Of a stretch of 64,000 nt of DNA, positions 46,830 to 56,586 are shown piece by piece. The position numbers and the translations under genes are program-made. Source of the DNA: Gluconacetobacter liquefaciens. Lineage in GTDB: Bacteria; Pseudomonadota; Alphaproteobacteria; Acetobacterales; Acetobacteraceae. The notes below the pieces were generated by a model. It was not told the DNA's origin, ran no database searches, and was given only the letters and a program-made list of their open reading frames with translations. The stretch lies in NCBI RefSeq assembly GCF_003350405.1, contig NZ_QQAW01000010.1, forward strand, positions 54,932 through 118,931, written 5' to 3'. Position 1 is the first letter of the stretch. The number at the start of each line of letters is the position of its first letter.

Positions 46830-47533
46830 CAGGCGTGGGCCTGTTCCAGCCAGTGGCGGACATAGTCCAGGTCGTCCACGATGGCCAGCGCTTTTTCACG
46901 GACGTCTTCGGTGGGGGCCAGCAGGTCGGGGACCACGATGACCGGGATGCCGGCGGCGTGGGCGGCGCGGGCGCCGTTGTGGGAATCTTCCAGGGCCAGG
47001 CAGGCTTCGGGGGCGATGCCGATTTTCTCTGCTGCCGTCAGGTAGGGTTCGGGGTTCGGCTTGCCGCGCGTGACGTCGTCGCGGGTGACGATGGCGTCGA
47101 AGCGGGTCAGGAGGCCGACCAGTTCGAGATGGTGGTCGGTGCGGTAGCGGCTGGACGAGGTGGCGATGGCGCGGGGGAGGCTCAGCCGGTCGAGCAGGTC
47201 CAGCAGCGGGGTGACGCCCTTTTTCAGCACCAGCCGGTCGCTGTCGACGTAGCGGCGGAGATGCTCTTCCTGCAACGCGAAGAAGCGTTCGAGCGGGAAA
47301 TCGGTGCCGTAGGTGTCGTGTACCATCTGGCGGCAGGTGTCGGCCGGCATGCCGATCATGCCACGGCAGAAGGCCAGCGGCACGTCATATCCGAGGTCGG
47401 TCCCCGCTTCGGCCAGCGCATCCATCGCCAGGGTTTCGCTGTCCAGCAGCAGGCCGTCCATGTCGAAAATCACGCCTTTGACGGCCTGGAAGGAGGATGC
47501 GGTCAGATGGAGGGGGAGCGGGTATCCCGGCAT
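46829..47533 (-). CDS. HAD-family phosphatase (beta-phosphoglucomutase/Gph-like)
   Basis: A 234-residue HAD hydrolase, subfamily IA with alpha-helical cap. Motif I VIFDMDGLLLDSETLAMDAL, motif II IATSSSRYRTDHH, motif III GKPNPEPYLTAAEKIG, motif IV ACLALEDSHNGARAAHAAGI. Substrates in this group are sugar phosphates or phosphoglycolate; none can be fixed. ATG 47533 (MPGYPLPLHL) is chosen; an ATG at 47569 adds 12 charged residues. Convergent with the aldo/keto reductase. Confidence 0.9.
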   Translation of the reverse strand: MPGYPLPLHLTASSFQAVKGVIFDMDGLLLDSETLAMDALAEAGTDLGYDVPLAFCRGMIGMPADTCRQMVHDTYGTDFPLERFFALQEEHLRRYVDSDRLVLKKGVTPLLDLLDRLSLPRAIATSSSRYRTDHHLELVGLLTRFDAIVTRDDVTRGKPNPEPYLTAAEKIGIAPEACLALEDSHNGARAAHAAGIPVIVVPDLLAPTEDVREKALAIVDDLDYVRHWLEQAHA

Positions 47534-47820
47534 GCGGTCTTCTCTTTCTGCTGTTTCTTTCCGGCGCATTATCGGCTGTCGGCCGGGCGTGGTGCAACCC
47601 GGAAGGCATTTTTTTTGTAAAGATCATTGATTCGAATGAAGAATTCCTGGGGTATGCGCGTTGTGGCGCTGGCGGATCGGGTCGGGGAGGTTTTCTGCCA
47701 GCCTGTTTCGTATCGCGGAGAAATGTGAGGGGGCCTGCCGCCATGGCCGGGCTGGGGTGTTAGCGGAAGGCTGGAGGCTTTCGGCATTCGCGCCTATGAT
47801 TTGCCGACAAGGGTCGTTTC

Positions 47821-48534
47821 ATGGGCCGATATTCTGCCGGCTTCCCTTTTCCCGCATGTCTGTTCGAGAGCGATCCTGCCTTGCCTGTGCCCCGGTCCCC
47901 GGTTTCTTCCCCGCGCGTTGCAGCCCCCGTTTCCGTGCCGTCCCGGCGAGAGGTGCGGCGGAGTGAGACGCATGCCGCGCTGATCGAGGGGGCGATGCGT
48001 CTGCTGTCGACCCAGGGGTTCGATGCGACCACGGTTGACGAGATCGCGGCCAGTGCCGGGATCTCCCGGCGGACGCTGTTCCGGTATTTTCCGACCAAGG
48101 CGGATATCGTGACCGCGTGGGCGCAGAACATGACCGACGTGCTGACGGCCAGCGTCGAAGCCTGCCCGGGGGATTTCAGCCCGCAGGATATCATCCGCAC
48201 GGCATTGGAAGCGGTCGTGCCGGAGATGGCGAAAAACCGTACCGAGGCGTTCGCCTTCGTTTACCTGATCGAGCGCACACCGGCGCTGCTTTCCGTCAGT
48301 CTGCGGAAATATGCCGGCTGGGAGGATGCGCTGGCGGCTGCGCTGGCCAGCCGGCTGGCGGCTTCGCCCGATCAGGGGCTGGCGGCGCGTGTGGCCGCGC
48401 GCTCGGGGATTGCGGCCTTTCGCACGGCGCTGGACGAATGGATACGGTGCAGGGGGCGCCCGGCGCTGGTGCCGATCCTGCGCAGGGTGCTGGTGTTGCA
48501 GGCGGAGTTGCTGACCCCGCCTGCAGGCGGTTAG
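47821..48534 (+). CDS. TetR-family transcriptional regulator
   Basis: HTH in residues ~45-95: THAALIEGAMRLLSTQGFDA, TTVDEIAASAGISRRTLFRY, FPTKADIVTAWA. The ligand domain follows to residue 237. The first ~38 residues are Pro/Ser-rich and unusual for TetR; ATG 47821 has AAGGG upstream, while a GTG at 47935 would begin next to the HTH but lacks a ribosome site. Its stop codon overlaps the stop of the convergent NDH-2 gene (TTAG, 48531-48534). Target unknown. Confidence 0.85.
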   Translation: MGRYSAGFPFPACLFESDPALPVPRSPVSSPRVAAPVSVPSRREVRRSETHAALIEGAMRLLSTQGFDATTVDEIAASAGISRRTLFRYFPTKADIVTAWAQNMTDVLTASVEACPGDFSPQDIIRTALEAVVPEMAKNRTEAFAFVYLIERTPALLSVSLRKYAGWEDALAAALASRLAASPDQGLAARVAARSGIAAFRTALDEWIRCRGRPALVPILRRVLVLQAELLTPPAGG

Positions 48535-49814
48535 TCGAGCCGCACCGAGGGCCGGACGAACGCATCGATCCGGTCGGCCAGGATGGACATCAGGCCACGG
48601 AACAGGCCGTACAGCTCCACCTGGTGCTGGCGGTAGAGCATCAGATGGCCCAGCCGTGCACTGAGGCCGTGCAGGAAGCCGCCGCCGAAGACGGTGCCGC
48701 CCGGAAGCGTGCCCCAGCCATTGTAGTTGCCCAGTGCCACGATGGCCCCCTTGTTGCGGAAGACGCAACTGGGGACGGCGATCCCGTTGCGCAGCAGGGC
48801 CGGCAGGTGGCGGGCCAGGTGATGAGCCTGCTGGCGGGCGACCTGCGCCGTAGGCGGCAGCGGGTCCGAGGAGATGAACGAACAATCGCCCATCGCGAAG
48901 ATATGTTCGTCATCCTGCGATTGCAGGTTGGGGTGGACCAGGATCTGGCCCGAGCGGCTGAGGGAGAGCCCGTCGAACGCGGAGGTGACGTCCGGCGCCT
49001 TCACGCCGGCGGCCCAGACGCGCAGGGTGGCGGGGACGCGCGTACCGTCCTTCAGGCTTAGTCCTTCGGCATCGGCGCCGGAGACCATGGCGGAGGTGCG
49101 GACCGAAACGCCGATGCTCTCAAGCTGGCGCTGGGCCGCCGTGGAGACGGCTTCGGGGAAGGCGGGGAGCACGCGGGGGCCGGCTTCAAGCAGGGTGATC
49201 CGCAGTTGCGGCGGGGCCGAGCCGAAGGAGTGCAGGGCGACCAGATCCAGCGCCTTGTGCAGTTCGGCGGCGAGCTGGGTGCCGGTGGCGCCACCGCCGA
49301 CGATGGCGATATCGAGCGGTTTGCCTACGGCATAGGCGCGCAGAAGCTCCATGCGGAACTTCTCGTTGAAGCCGTTGGCCTCGACCAGATTGTCGATGAA
49401 CAGGCAATGTTCTGCCACGCCGGGGGTGCCGAAATCGTTGGCGCGGCTGCCGATGGCCAAGACCAGGGCCGCATATTCGACCGTGCGGCTCTCCAGCACC
49501 ACTTCACCCTCGGCGGAGCGGAGCGGGCCGAGGATGGCGCGCTTGTTCGCGCGGTCCAGCGCCACGATCTCGCCGGGCCAGAATTCGAAATGGCGGTTGC
49601 TGGCCTGCGCCATGAAGCTGATGCGGTCATTCTCGTTTTGCGCCGTGCCCGCCGCGAAACAGTGCAGCATGGGCTTCCAGACATGCGAGAAGCTCTTGTC
49701 GATCAGCGTGATCCGGGCCAGCCCCTGACGGCCCAGCGTGTCGCCCAGCCGGGTGGCCAGGGCCAGCCCCGCGACACCGCCCCCTACGATGAGAATTTCC
49801 GGTTTTGTCGCCAT
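48531..49814 (-). CDS. ndh: NAD(P)/FAD-dependent oxidoreductase, type II NADH dehydrogenase
   Basis: Membrane-associated, non-proton-pumping NADH:quinone reductase. FAD motif ILIVGGGVAGLALATRLGDT, NAD motif IAIVGGGATGTQLAAELHKA, the FAD C-terminal IFAMGDCSFISSDPLPPTAQ, and FRNKGAIVALGNYNGWGTLP, all in NDH-2 order. The C-terminal ~45 residues form an amphipathic segment likely to dock on the membrane. Start taken at ATG 49814 (MATKPEILIVGGG); 49832 is possible. In acetic acid bacteria NDH-2 feeds the ubiquinol oxidases. Confidence 0.9.
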   Translation of the reverse strand: MATKPEILIVGGGVAGLALATRLGDTLGRQGLARITLIDKSFSHVWKPMLHCFAAGTAQNENDRISFMAQASNRHFEFWPGEIVALDRANKRAILGPLRSAEGEVVLESRTVEYAALVLAIGSRANDFGTPGVAEHCLFIDNLVEANGFNEKFRMELLRAYAVGKPLDIAIVGGGATGTQLAAELHKALDLVALHSFGSAPPQLRITLLEAGPRVLPAFPEAVSTAAQRQLESIGVSVRTSAMVSGADAEGLSLKDGTRVPATLRVWAAGVKAPDVTSAFDGLSLSRSGQILVHPNLQSQDDEHIFAMGDCSFISSDPLPPTAQVARQQAHHLARHLPALLRNGIAVPSCVFRNKGAIVALGNYNGWGTLPGGTVFGGGFLHGLSARLGHLMLYRQHQVELYGLFRGLMSILADRIDAFVRPSVRLD

Positions 49815-49858
49815 CGCGTCTTCAGGGTCCATCTGCAAGGGGTTGCCACGGGTGGGAG

Positions 49859-49991
49859 GGGCGCTGTTGGGAGCGCCCGCCCGGTGATCTGGGCACCAGC
49901 CGGACTGGTGGGCTGGTGCGCGAGAGCGGCCGGACAGGCCGCGCCCGGCATGTGTCCGCGCACGCCGGAGCGGAGCGGCCTTGATGGCCGC
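49859..49991. repeat. Cluster of four hairpins between NDH-2 and aldehyde dehydrogenase genes
   Basis: GGGCGCT/AGCGCCC (49859-49878), GCACCAGCC/GGCTGGTGC (49893-49919), GCGGCC/GGCCGC (49926-49942) and GCGGCC/GGCCGC again (49975-49991) follow each other in 133 bp. The last two have the same stem and 5-nt loops. Could terminate the upstream aldehyde dehydrogenase transcript or stabilise mRNA ends. Confidence 0.5.
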
Positions 49992-50053
49992 GTCCCCCGG
50001 AGTATAGCGGACGCGCGGCGGATCGCCACCAGCGCGCCCGTCCGGTCTGGTTT

Positions 50054-51556
50054 TCAGAAGAAGCCGAGCTTCTTCTCGCTGTAGCTGACCAGCAGGTTTT
50101 TCGTCTGCTGGTAGTGCTCCAGCACCATCTTGTGTGTTTCACGACCGATCCCGGACTTCTTGTAGCCACCGAAGGCGGCGTGAGCCGGGTAGACGTGATA
50201 GCAGTTGATCCACACGCGTCCAGCTTCCATGCCGCGCCCCATGCGGTAGCAGGTATTCGCGTTGCGGGACCATACGCCGGAACCGAGGCCGAATTCGGTG
50301 TCGTTGGCGATGGCCAGGGCCTCTTCCTCGGTGCGGAAGGTCGTGACCGCCAGCACCGGGCCGAAGATCTCTTCCTGGAAGATGCGCATCTTGTTGTTGC
50401 CCTTGAAGACGGTGGGCTGGACGTAGAAGCCTTCCTTGAGCACGGCGCCGAGATCGGGCGTGCCGCCGCCGGTAAGCAGTTCGGCGCCCTCGTTCCGGCC
50501 GATGTCGATATAATCGAGGATCTTCTTCTGCTGCATCAGCGAGTTCTGGGCGCCCATCATGGTGGTGGGGTCCAGCGGGTTGCCCTGCTTGATCGCCTTG
50601 ACGCGGGGCAGCGCGCGTTCGATGAAGCGCTCGTAGATCGATTCATGCACCAGTGCGCGGCTGGGGCAGGAGCAGATCTGGCCCTGGTTCAGCGCGAACA
50701 GGGCGAAGCCTTCGATCGCCTTGTCGAGATAGTCGTCATCGTGATCCATGACGTCGGCGAAGAAGATGTTCGGCGACTTGCCGCCCAGTTCCAGCGTGGC
50801 CGGGATCAGGTTTTCCGCCGCGGCATGGGCGATCATCTTGCCCGTGGGCGTGGAGCCGGTGAAGGCGATCTTGGCGATGCGGGTGCTGTTGGACAGCGCG
50901 GCACCGACATCGCGGCCCAGGCCGTTGACGATGTTGAGCGTGCCGGGCGGGAACAGGTCGCCGATCAGTTCCATCAGCACCAGGATGCTGGCGGGGGTGG
51001 TCTCGGCGGGCTTCATGACCACGCAATTGCCGGCGGCCAGCGCGGGGGCCAGCTTCCACGAGCCCATCAGCAGCGGGAAGTTCCAGGGGATGATCTGGCC
51101 GACCACGCCCAGGGGCTCGTGGAAATGATAGGCGATGGTGGAGTCGGTGATTTCGCTCAGCGCGCCTTCCTGGGCGCGGATACAGCCGGCGAAATAGCGG
51201 AAATGGTCGATCGCCAGCGGGATGTCGGCGTTCAGGGTCTCGCGGATCGGCTTGCCGTTGTCCCAGGTCTCGGCGCGGGCGAGCAGGTCGAGATTCTGCT
51301 CCATCCGGTCGGCGGCCTTGAGCAGGATCAGCGAACGGTCGGCGGCCGACATGTGGGCCCAGCCCTTGAACGCCTTGTGGGCGGCATCCAGCGCCAGTTC
51401 GACATCCTCGGCGGTGGATTGCGGAACTTCGCACAGCACGCTTCCGTCGACCGGCGTGATGTTGGACATGTAGGTGCCCTTGACCGGGGCAACCCATTCT
51501 CCGCCGATATAATTCTCGTAGCGTGCCTTGAAGGGGGGCTGTTCGTTGACAGACAT
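50054..51556 (-). CDS. aldB: Aldehyde dehydrogenase (AldB/ExaC-like)
   Basis: A 500-residue NAD(P)-dependent aldehyde dehydrogenase. [39 protein letters not shown], the Glu region [16 protein letters not shown], the catalytic Cys in [16 protein letters not shown], and the C-terminal [20 protein letters not shown]. The GQICSCPSR form is typical of AldB/AcoD/ExaC acetaldehyde dehydrogenases. A clear AAGGAG precedes the ATG. In this type of organism it would oxidise acetaldehyde in the cytosol. About 250 bp of lower-GC DNA upstream carries the promoter. Confidence 0.92.
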   Translation of the reverse strand: MSVNEQPPFKARYENYIGGEWVAPVKGTYMSNITPVDGSVLCEVPQSTAEDVELALDAAHKAFKGWAHMSAADRSLILLKAADRMEQNLDLLARAETWDNGKPIRETLNADIPLAIDHFRYFAGCIRAQEGALSEITDSTIAYHFHEPLGVVGQIIPWNFPLLMGSWKLAPALAAGNCVVMKPAETTPASILVLMELIGDLFPPGTLNIVNGLGRDVGAALSNSTRIAKIAFTGSTPTGKMIAHAAAENLIPATLELGGKSPNIFFADVMDHDDDYLDKAIEGFALFALNQGQICSCPSRALVHESIYERFIERALPRVKAIKQGNPLDPTTMMGAQNSLMQQKKILDYIDIGRNEGAELLTGGGTPDLGAVLKEGFYVQPTVFKGNNKMRIFQEEIFGPVLAVTTFRTEEEALAIANDTEFGLGSGVWSRNANTCYRMGRGMEAGRVWINCYHVYPAHAAFGGYKKSGIGRETHKMVLEHYQQTKNLLVSYSEKKLGFF

Positions 51557-51804
51557 GCGGACACTCCTTGGACTGCGACGGCCCTATCCGACAGGTGGCC
51601 GGAAAGGGAGCCGGACATCAAACAGGACCGGGCTGGTCCGGTTGTTGTATACCGCGTTATATAGACAGGGGGGCGTCCGGCAATCGGGGTGGAGGTCACA
51701 TCCGCGTGAAAAATGGCACTGAGTGCCATAAATCGGCTTTAAAAAATCTTATGTAAAAATTGACTTGTTTTGAAAAGAGCAGCCCGGCCTGCACGATGCC
51801 TGCA

Positions 51805-53379
51805 TCAGGTGCCGCCCAGTGCGCCGGTGCCGAAGGCGAGGCCGGCGGCGGCGATTAGGGTGGCGTAATAGGCGTCCGACCGGCTGATCTCGGCATCCAG
51901 CAGGCCGTTCTGTGCCAGTTGGGCCTGGGTGATCGAGCCGGTACCGCTGCGATAGGCGGTCAGGGCGGCGTCGAAGCTGGTCTGCGAGGCAGTGCGCAGG
52001 CTGGTGGCGGCGGCGTAGGCGTGCAGGCCGGTGCGGACGGCGTTTTCCGCCGCCACGATCTGCTGGATGGAGTCGTTGACCGTCTGGCGCAGGGTGGCTT
52101 CGGCGCTGTCCGACTGGTCCTGAGCCTGCTTGACGACCGCAGCGCGCAGGCCGCCGTCGAAGATCGGCACGCTGATGCCGCCGAGGACCAGGCTGCTGAA
52201 GCGGTTGGCGGAAAGATTGAGTGTGGGAGCGGAATCGCTGCCGATTCCAGGCACCGACGTGAGGTTCATCCGTCCGGTGGCGTAGGAGACGTTGCCGGTC
52301 ATGAAGATGCTGGGCAGGAACGCATCGCGTGCCGCGCTGACGCGGCTGTGCGCCGCCCGCGCCGCCGCGTAGGCGGCGAGTACGTCGGGGCGCCGCGCTA
52401 CCGCGCGCCTGACCATGTCCTCGCTCAGGCGGGCGTCATCCTGGTTCAGGGGGCGGCCGGAGACGTCTTCCAGACCGATCCTCGTGTCGGCGGAGACGCC
52501 TGTCGCCGTCATCAGGGCGAGATAGGTGTTTTCGTCCTCTCCTTCGGCCTGGACCAGGCGGAGGGCGACCTGGGCGGTGGCCTGCCGGGCCTGTGTCACG
52601 TCGAGGATCGTGCCCTGGCCCTGGTGCAGGCGGGCCTCGGCGGCCTGCTGGACATGCTGGGCGTTGTCCAGGGCGGTGTGCAGCAGCCTGACGCGGGCGG
52701 CGGCGGCGGCGTGGGTGTAGAAGGCGGTGGTGACGGCGTAGATCACCTTCTGATGCGCCGCCGTGAACAGGACATTGGTGGCGATCTGGGCCTGTCGCGC
52801 GGCGGCGATGGTGGCCTCGCGCCGGCCGAAATCGAACAGCAGCCATTCCAGGCCCAGCGTCTGGACCTCGCCCGCACCGGAATTGCGGGTGCCGGGACCG
52901 TTGCCAAGGGGCAGGGTGCCGTAGCCGTTGGTGTCCAGCGACGCATCGGAGGTCTGGCCGTGGCTGTGGGACCAGCCGCCGACCACCGTGGCCGTCAGGT
53001 GCGGCAGGTAGGTGCTGCGGGCGATGCCGACCGCCAGGGCCGCGTCGCGCGCCGTGTTCCAGGCGCGGCGGGTCTGGGGATTGGCGGATTGCGCGATGTC
53101 GATCAGGTCGGCCAGCGTGTAGGGCTGGGCCGTTCGTGCCGGCAGGGCGGCCGATGCGCCGCGTGTTACGGCCTCCGGGTCGGCGGGGAGGCTGTAGCCG
53201 GGCGGCAGCGTCAGGCCGCGCTTTCCGTGACCGGGGAGGATGATCGCGCCTTCCGTCGTGACATCGGGCGTCCAGGGGCGGTCGGGGCGCGGCGGGGCGG
53301 TGGCCAGTTCGGAGGTAGCGCAGCCGGCGAGCAGCAGCAGGGTCGCGGTGGTGGCGGCGGTCTGGCGGTAGCGGTTCAT
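51805..53379 (-). CDS. Outer-membrane efflux lipoprotein (TolC/OprM-type)
   Basis: A 524-residue outer-membrane factor with lipobox LLLAGCATSELAT at residues ~15-27. Two repeated OMF domains: LADLIDIAQSANPQTRRAWN ... LGLEWLLFDFGRREATIAAA and RPDVLAAYAAARAAHSRVSA ... GISVPIFDGGLRAAVVKQAQ. Last gene of ytcA-hlyD-fusC-omf; its ATG overlaps the FUSC stop as ATGA. It should provide the exit duct for the FUSC/HlyD pump. Confidence 0.9.
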   Translation of the reverse strand: MNRYRQTAATTATLLLLAGCATSELATAPPRPDRPWTPDVTTEGAIILPGHGKRGLTLPPGYSLPADPEAVTRGASAALPARTAQPYTLADLIDIAQSANPQTRRAWNTARDAALAVGIARSTYLPHLTATVVGGWSHSHGQTSDASLDTNGYGTLPLGNGPGTRNSGAGEVQTLGLEWLLFDFGRREATIAAARQAQIATNVLFTAAHQKVIYAVTTAFYTHAAAAARVRLLHTALDNAQHVQQAAEARLHQGQGTILDVTQARQATAQVALRLVQAEGEDENTYLALMTATGVSADTRIGLEDVSGRPLNQDDARLSEDMVRRAVARRPDVLAAYAAARAAHSRVSAARDAFLPSIFMTGNVSYATGRMNLTSVPGIGSDSAPTLNLSANRFSSLVLGGISVPIFDGGLRAAVVKQAQDQSDSAEATLRQTVNDSIQQIVAAENAVRTGLHAYAAATSLRTASQTSFDAALTAYRSGTGSITQAQLAQNGLLDAEISRSDAYYATLIAAAGLAFGTGALGGT

Positions 53380-55154
53380 GAGGCGCGGACTTCTATGGCG
53401 GCGATGCGTGTGGCGGCTTCGGTACGGGTGTCGGTCAGCATGTCGGCGCCGAGGCGGGCGGCGTCGGCGAAGCCGGTCTGAAACGATGTGATCCGGTCCA
53501 TTTCCGCGCGCATGTGGATCGGTTCGGCCAGGGCGTATTCCACCTGCCGTTCGCCCTGCGAGACGGCGGATTGCAGGGCCGCCACGCAGGCGGCCTGTTC
53601 CTGCCGTGTCGTGGCCGTGTGTTGGCGGTGCAGCAGGGCCACGACCGCGTGCAGCCGCCGGGCGATGCCGTCATAGGCGCTGGTGGGCCAGAAGCTGGTG
53701 AACATGGCGTAGGTGATGGCGTTGCCCAGCATGATGCCGACGATCCGGTCGCGGGCGGTGGCCATGTCGCTGGTCGGGCCGTAACCCTTGAGGTCGGTCA
53801 GGTAGAAGGCCAGGCCGATCTGGAAGCCGGCATAGGCGATCCGCTCGTCGCCCGTCTTGACCCAGGCGGCCAGCAGCGAGACCGCGAAGACCAGGATCAG
53901 GAAACCGGTGATGTCCTGAAGATGCGGCTGGACGAAGACGATGGCGGCGATGCCGATGGCGCCGCCGATCAGGGCGCCGCTGATGCGGAGTGTCAGCTTG
54001 GCGATCATCTCGCCCATCGTCGGTTGGGCGACGATGAAGCAGGTGATGATGCAGGTGTGGATGCCCGGCCAGTCGATCATTCGGAACAGCAGGTAGCTGC
54101 TCATGACGGCGGCGGTGCCTTTCACCGCGAAGCGGACATGGGCAGGGTTGGTGAAGGCATCGGGGGAGAAGAAGCCGTTTTTCTTTTCTGCTGGTGTGTC
54201 CGGCTGTTTCGGCGTCGGGTCGGGCGTGGTGAAGACGGCCAGCAGAGCGGCCATGGCGGCACAGGCCGGCCGGTCGGGGGGCGTGGCGGGTGCGGCGATG
54301 GCGGTGGGGTAGTCGCCCTCGGCAAAGATGGCGGCCATGTGCTCCAGCGTGTCGATCAGGGCCTGTGGGGGCGGGGCGTCGGGGGCGCGTGTGGCTTCGG
54401 ACTCCGCCAGGGCCAGCAAGGCGACGGCGGAGTCCGCGGCCTGATGCAGGCAGGCGAGGTCGGCCGGGCGCCAGAGGCGTTCCAGGCCGGCCATGCGCAG
54501 GGATTTCGTCATGCCCGTGGCGCCTTCGCGCAGCAGGCCGGTGGCATGGGCGCGGGCTTCGGCGTCGGTGCCGCGCAGCAGGGCCGCGCTGACGCGCAGG
54601 CGGGCGGCGATGTCGTCGGTCAGGACCCGGCGCGGCGAGGGGCAGATCAGCAGGCCCAGCACCACCATCACCGCGCCGGGCACCGCCAGGAACAGGTCGG
54701 TATAGAGCAGGGAGCGGGTGACGACCTCGCCGACCGGCACCTGGTCGATGGCCACCAGCCCGTAGACCACGATCAGCCCCAGCATGTAGGCCACCGGCTT
54801 CAGCTTGCTGGCCGAGCCGAGGAAGAAGAAGCCGAACGACAGCAGGGTGATGGTGGCGACCAGCGCCATCGGGTGATCCAGCGTCAGCATGATCAGCCCG
54901 TAGATCAGCAGCAGCAGGATCAGGATCAGCACATTGACCGCGATGCCGGCGACCGCGTTGGTGACACGGTCTTTCTGCCACAGCGCCATCGTGACCAGCG
55001 CCGGCACCGCGAGATCCGGCACCTGCCAGATTTCGCCGACCAGCACCGTTGCCGTGCAGCCGGCCGCCATGCGCAGGGCGTAGCCCAGTCGGCCCGGTGT
55101 GGGGGCGTGCACCAGGCGCCAGAGGCGCGCCGGGGTCAGGGGGGCGTCGGTCAT
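53376..55154 (-). CDS. FUSC-family inner-membrane exporter (AaeB-like)
   Basis: A 592-residue protein with two blocks of six or so membrane helices (~40-190 and ~375-510) separated by a soluble region, the FUSC/AaeB layout. Typical text: VPALVTMALWQKDRVTNAVA, MLGLIVVYGLVAIDQVPVGE, and RISGALIGGAIGIAAIVFVQ. The family exports aromatic acids such as p-hydroxybenzoate. ATG 55154 (MTDAPLTPARLW) starts 1 nt after the HlyD stop. Substrate inferred from family. Confidence 0.88.
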   Translation of the reverse strand: MTDAPLTPARLWRLVHAPTPGRLGYALRMAAGCTATVLVGEIWQVPDLAVPALVTMALWQKDRVTNAVAGIAVNVLILILLLLIYGLIMLTLDHPMALVATITLLSFGFFFLGSASKLKPVAYMLGLIVVYGLVAIDQVPVGEVVTRSLLYTDLFLAVPGAVMVVLGLLICPSPRRVLTDDIAARLRVSAALLRGTDAEARAHATGLLREGATGMTKSLRMAGLERLWRPADLACLHQAADSAVALLALAESEATRAPDAPPPQALIDTLEHMAAIFAEGDYPTAIAAPATPPDRPACAAMAALLAVFTTPDPTPKQPDTPAEKKNGFFSPDAFTNPAHVRFAVKGTAAVMSSYLLFRMIDWPGIHTCIITCFIVAQPTMGEMIAKLTLRISGALIGGAIGIAAIVFVQPHLQDITGFLILVFAVSLLAAWVKTGDERIAYAGFQIGLAFYLTDLKGYGPTSDMATARDRIVGIMLGNAITYAMFTSFWPTSAYDGIARRLHAVVALLHRQHTATTRQEQAACVAALQSAVSQGERQVEYALAEPIHMRAEMDRITSFQTGFADAARLGADMLTDTRTEAATRIAAIEVRAS

Positions 55155-55155
55155 G

Positions 55156-56211
55156 TCAGGGACAGGCGGCGCCATGGCGGATTTCGACCGTGGCCGTGGC
55201 ACCCATGCGCAGCAGAGTGGGGGCGGCGCCTTGCAGGCGGACCCGCACCGGAAAGCGCTGGGCGACATGCACCCAGTCCATCTGACGCGGTACCAGCGGC
55301 AGCGACCGTGCCAGGCCGGCGGAATCCGCCGACAGCACGCCCCAGCCGATGCTTTCCACCCGCCCCTGGATCGGGGTGCGGCGGTCGATCATCGAATAGA
55401 CGGTGGCGCAATCGCCGGGGTGCACCATGGGCAGGGTGAGTTCGCGCAGGTTGGCCACTGCGTACCAGGCATCGTCGGCAATCAGGGTGAACAGCACCTG
55501 CGAGGGGGCCAGGACTTCGCCGGCCTTGACCCGCAGGCTGGTGACGTAGCCGTCGGCCGGGGCGGTGACCGTCGTCTGGCGCAGTTCGTAGCGGGCGCGG
55601 TCCAGTGCGGCCTGGCTGGCGGCCTGGGTGGCCGTGGCGCTGGCGAGGTCGCCGATCGCGACGTCGGCCGCCGCCGATTGCTGGCGGGCCTGGGACAGCG
55701 AGATTTCGGCATCGTTCCGCGCCACTTTGGCCTGGTCGTATTGCTGTAGTGGGACGTAGGCGTGGCTTGCCAATGGCGCCAGGCGCGCGACTGTCCGGTC
55801 GGTCAGGTCGCGGTTGGTCTGGGCGCGCGTCACCTGATCGCGGGCGGTGGCGGCCTGGGCGGTGCGGACGGCCAGCAGGCGGCGCTGGTTTTCCAGTTCC
55901 GCCGTGGCCAGCGCCAGGTTGGCTTCGGCCTGGCGCACGGTCAGCGCGTAGGGTTCGGGGTCGAGGCGGTAGAGCAGTTCGCCTTTATGGACATGCTGGT
56001 TCTCGTGCACCGGCAGGTCGATCAATCGGCCGCCGACGACGGAGGCGACATGCACCAGTTCGGCGTCGATGGCGGCGCTGTCGGTGGATGGATAGGAATC
56101 GTCCTGATAGGCGACATACAGGCCAGCGAGCGTGGCGGCACCGATGCAGACCACGGCGATGAGGATGCCGATGCGGCTTTTGCCGCCCATGCGTACCCGC
56201 CCCATGCTCAT
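55156..56211 (-). CDS. HlyD/EmrA-type membrane fusion protein
   Basis: A 351-residue periplasmic adaptor. A single N-terminal helix (IGILIAVVCIGAATLAGLYV), the lipoyl half-motifs VGGRLIDLPVHENQHVHKGE and TVTAPADGYVTSLRVKAGEV, and a long coiled-coil hairpin (~90-200) between them. ATG 56211 overlaps the ytcA stop as ATGA. It would link the FUSC pump to the outer-membrane factor. A longer upstream frame to 56481 reads through ytcA and is not supported. Confidence 0.9.
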   Translation of the reverse strand: MSMGRVRMGGKSRIGILIAVVCIGAATLAGLYVAYQDDSYPSTDSAAIDAELVHVASVVGGRLIDLPVHENQHVHKGELLYRLDPEPYALTVRQAEANLALATAELENQRRLLAVRTAQAATARDQVTRAQTNRDLTDRTVARLAPLASHAYVPLQQYDQAKVARNDAEISLSQARQQSAAADVAIGDLASATATQAASQAALDRARYELRQTTVTAPADGYVTSLRVKAGEVLAPSQVLFTLIADDAWYAVANLRELTLPMVHPGDCATVYSMIDRRTPIQGRVESIGWGVLSADSAGLARSLPLVPRQMDWVHVAQRFPVRVRLQGAAPTLLRMGATATVEIRHGAACP

Positions 56212-56498
56212 GGCCCGAACGCCAGCGCCCACAGGGCGAGGGCAGCCAGGGTGCCCAGGGCGACGTAGGTGAACAGCCGGAAACTGAGCAGGGCGTCGAT
56301 GCCGGTCAGCAGGAAGACCACGCGCAGTCCGACGGCCACCGCCACGCCTGTCAGCGCGCACAGCATCCAGGCCGGGAAATAGGCGCCGACGATGGGGAAG
56401 GAGGGGGCGCCGTGCAGCGCGCATCCGTTCAGGGCGAGGAGGGGGAGCAGGGTTGTTCTTTTCGAGGAGAAAAAGAAGCAAAAAGACTTTTGTCTCAT
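56208..56498 (-). CDS. ytcA: YtcA-like small membrane protein, first gene of the efflux operon
   Basis: A 96-residue protein with a lipoprotein-like N-terminus (LLPLLALNGCALHGAPSFPI) and two membrane helices (GAYFPAWMLCALTGVAVAVG; FTYVALGTLAALALWALAFG). This matches the YtcA family that precedes HlyD-FUSC genes. ATG 56498 has CGGAG 5 nt upstream. The first 14 residues (MRQKSFCFFFSSKR) are unusual and coded by AT-rich DNA, so a later start cannot be excluded. Confidence 0.8.
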   Translation of the reverse strand: MRQKSFCFFFSSKRTTLLPLLALNGCALHGAPSFPIVGAYFPAWMLCALTGVAVAVGLRVVFLLTGIDALLSFRLFTYVALGTLAALALWALAFGP

Positions 56499-56532
56499 TG
56501 GGCTCCGAGTGGGCTGTCAGGATTCCATCATT

Positions 56533-56548
56533 AACCTTTTAGAAGGTT
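56533..56548. terminator. Small hairpin between the LysR gene and ytcA
   Basis: AACCTT-ttag-AAGGTT, with T-tract on plus and A-tract before it. A second dyad, TTTTTTT-c-AAAAAAA, is at 56559-56573. Together they could end LysR transcription before the efflux operon. Confidence 0.45.
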
Positions 56549-56586
56549 TTTCCGGCTCTTTTTTTCAAAAAAACAGAAAAATGCGC

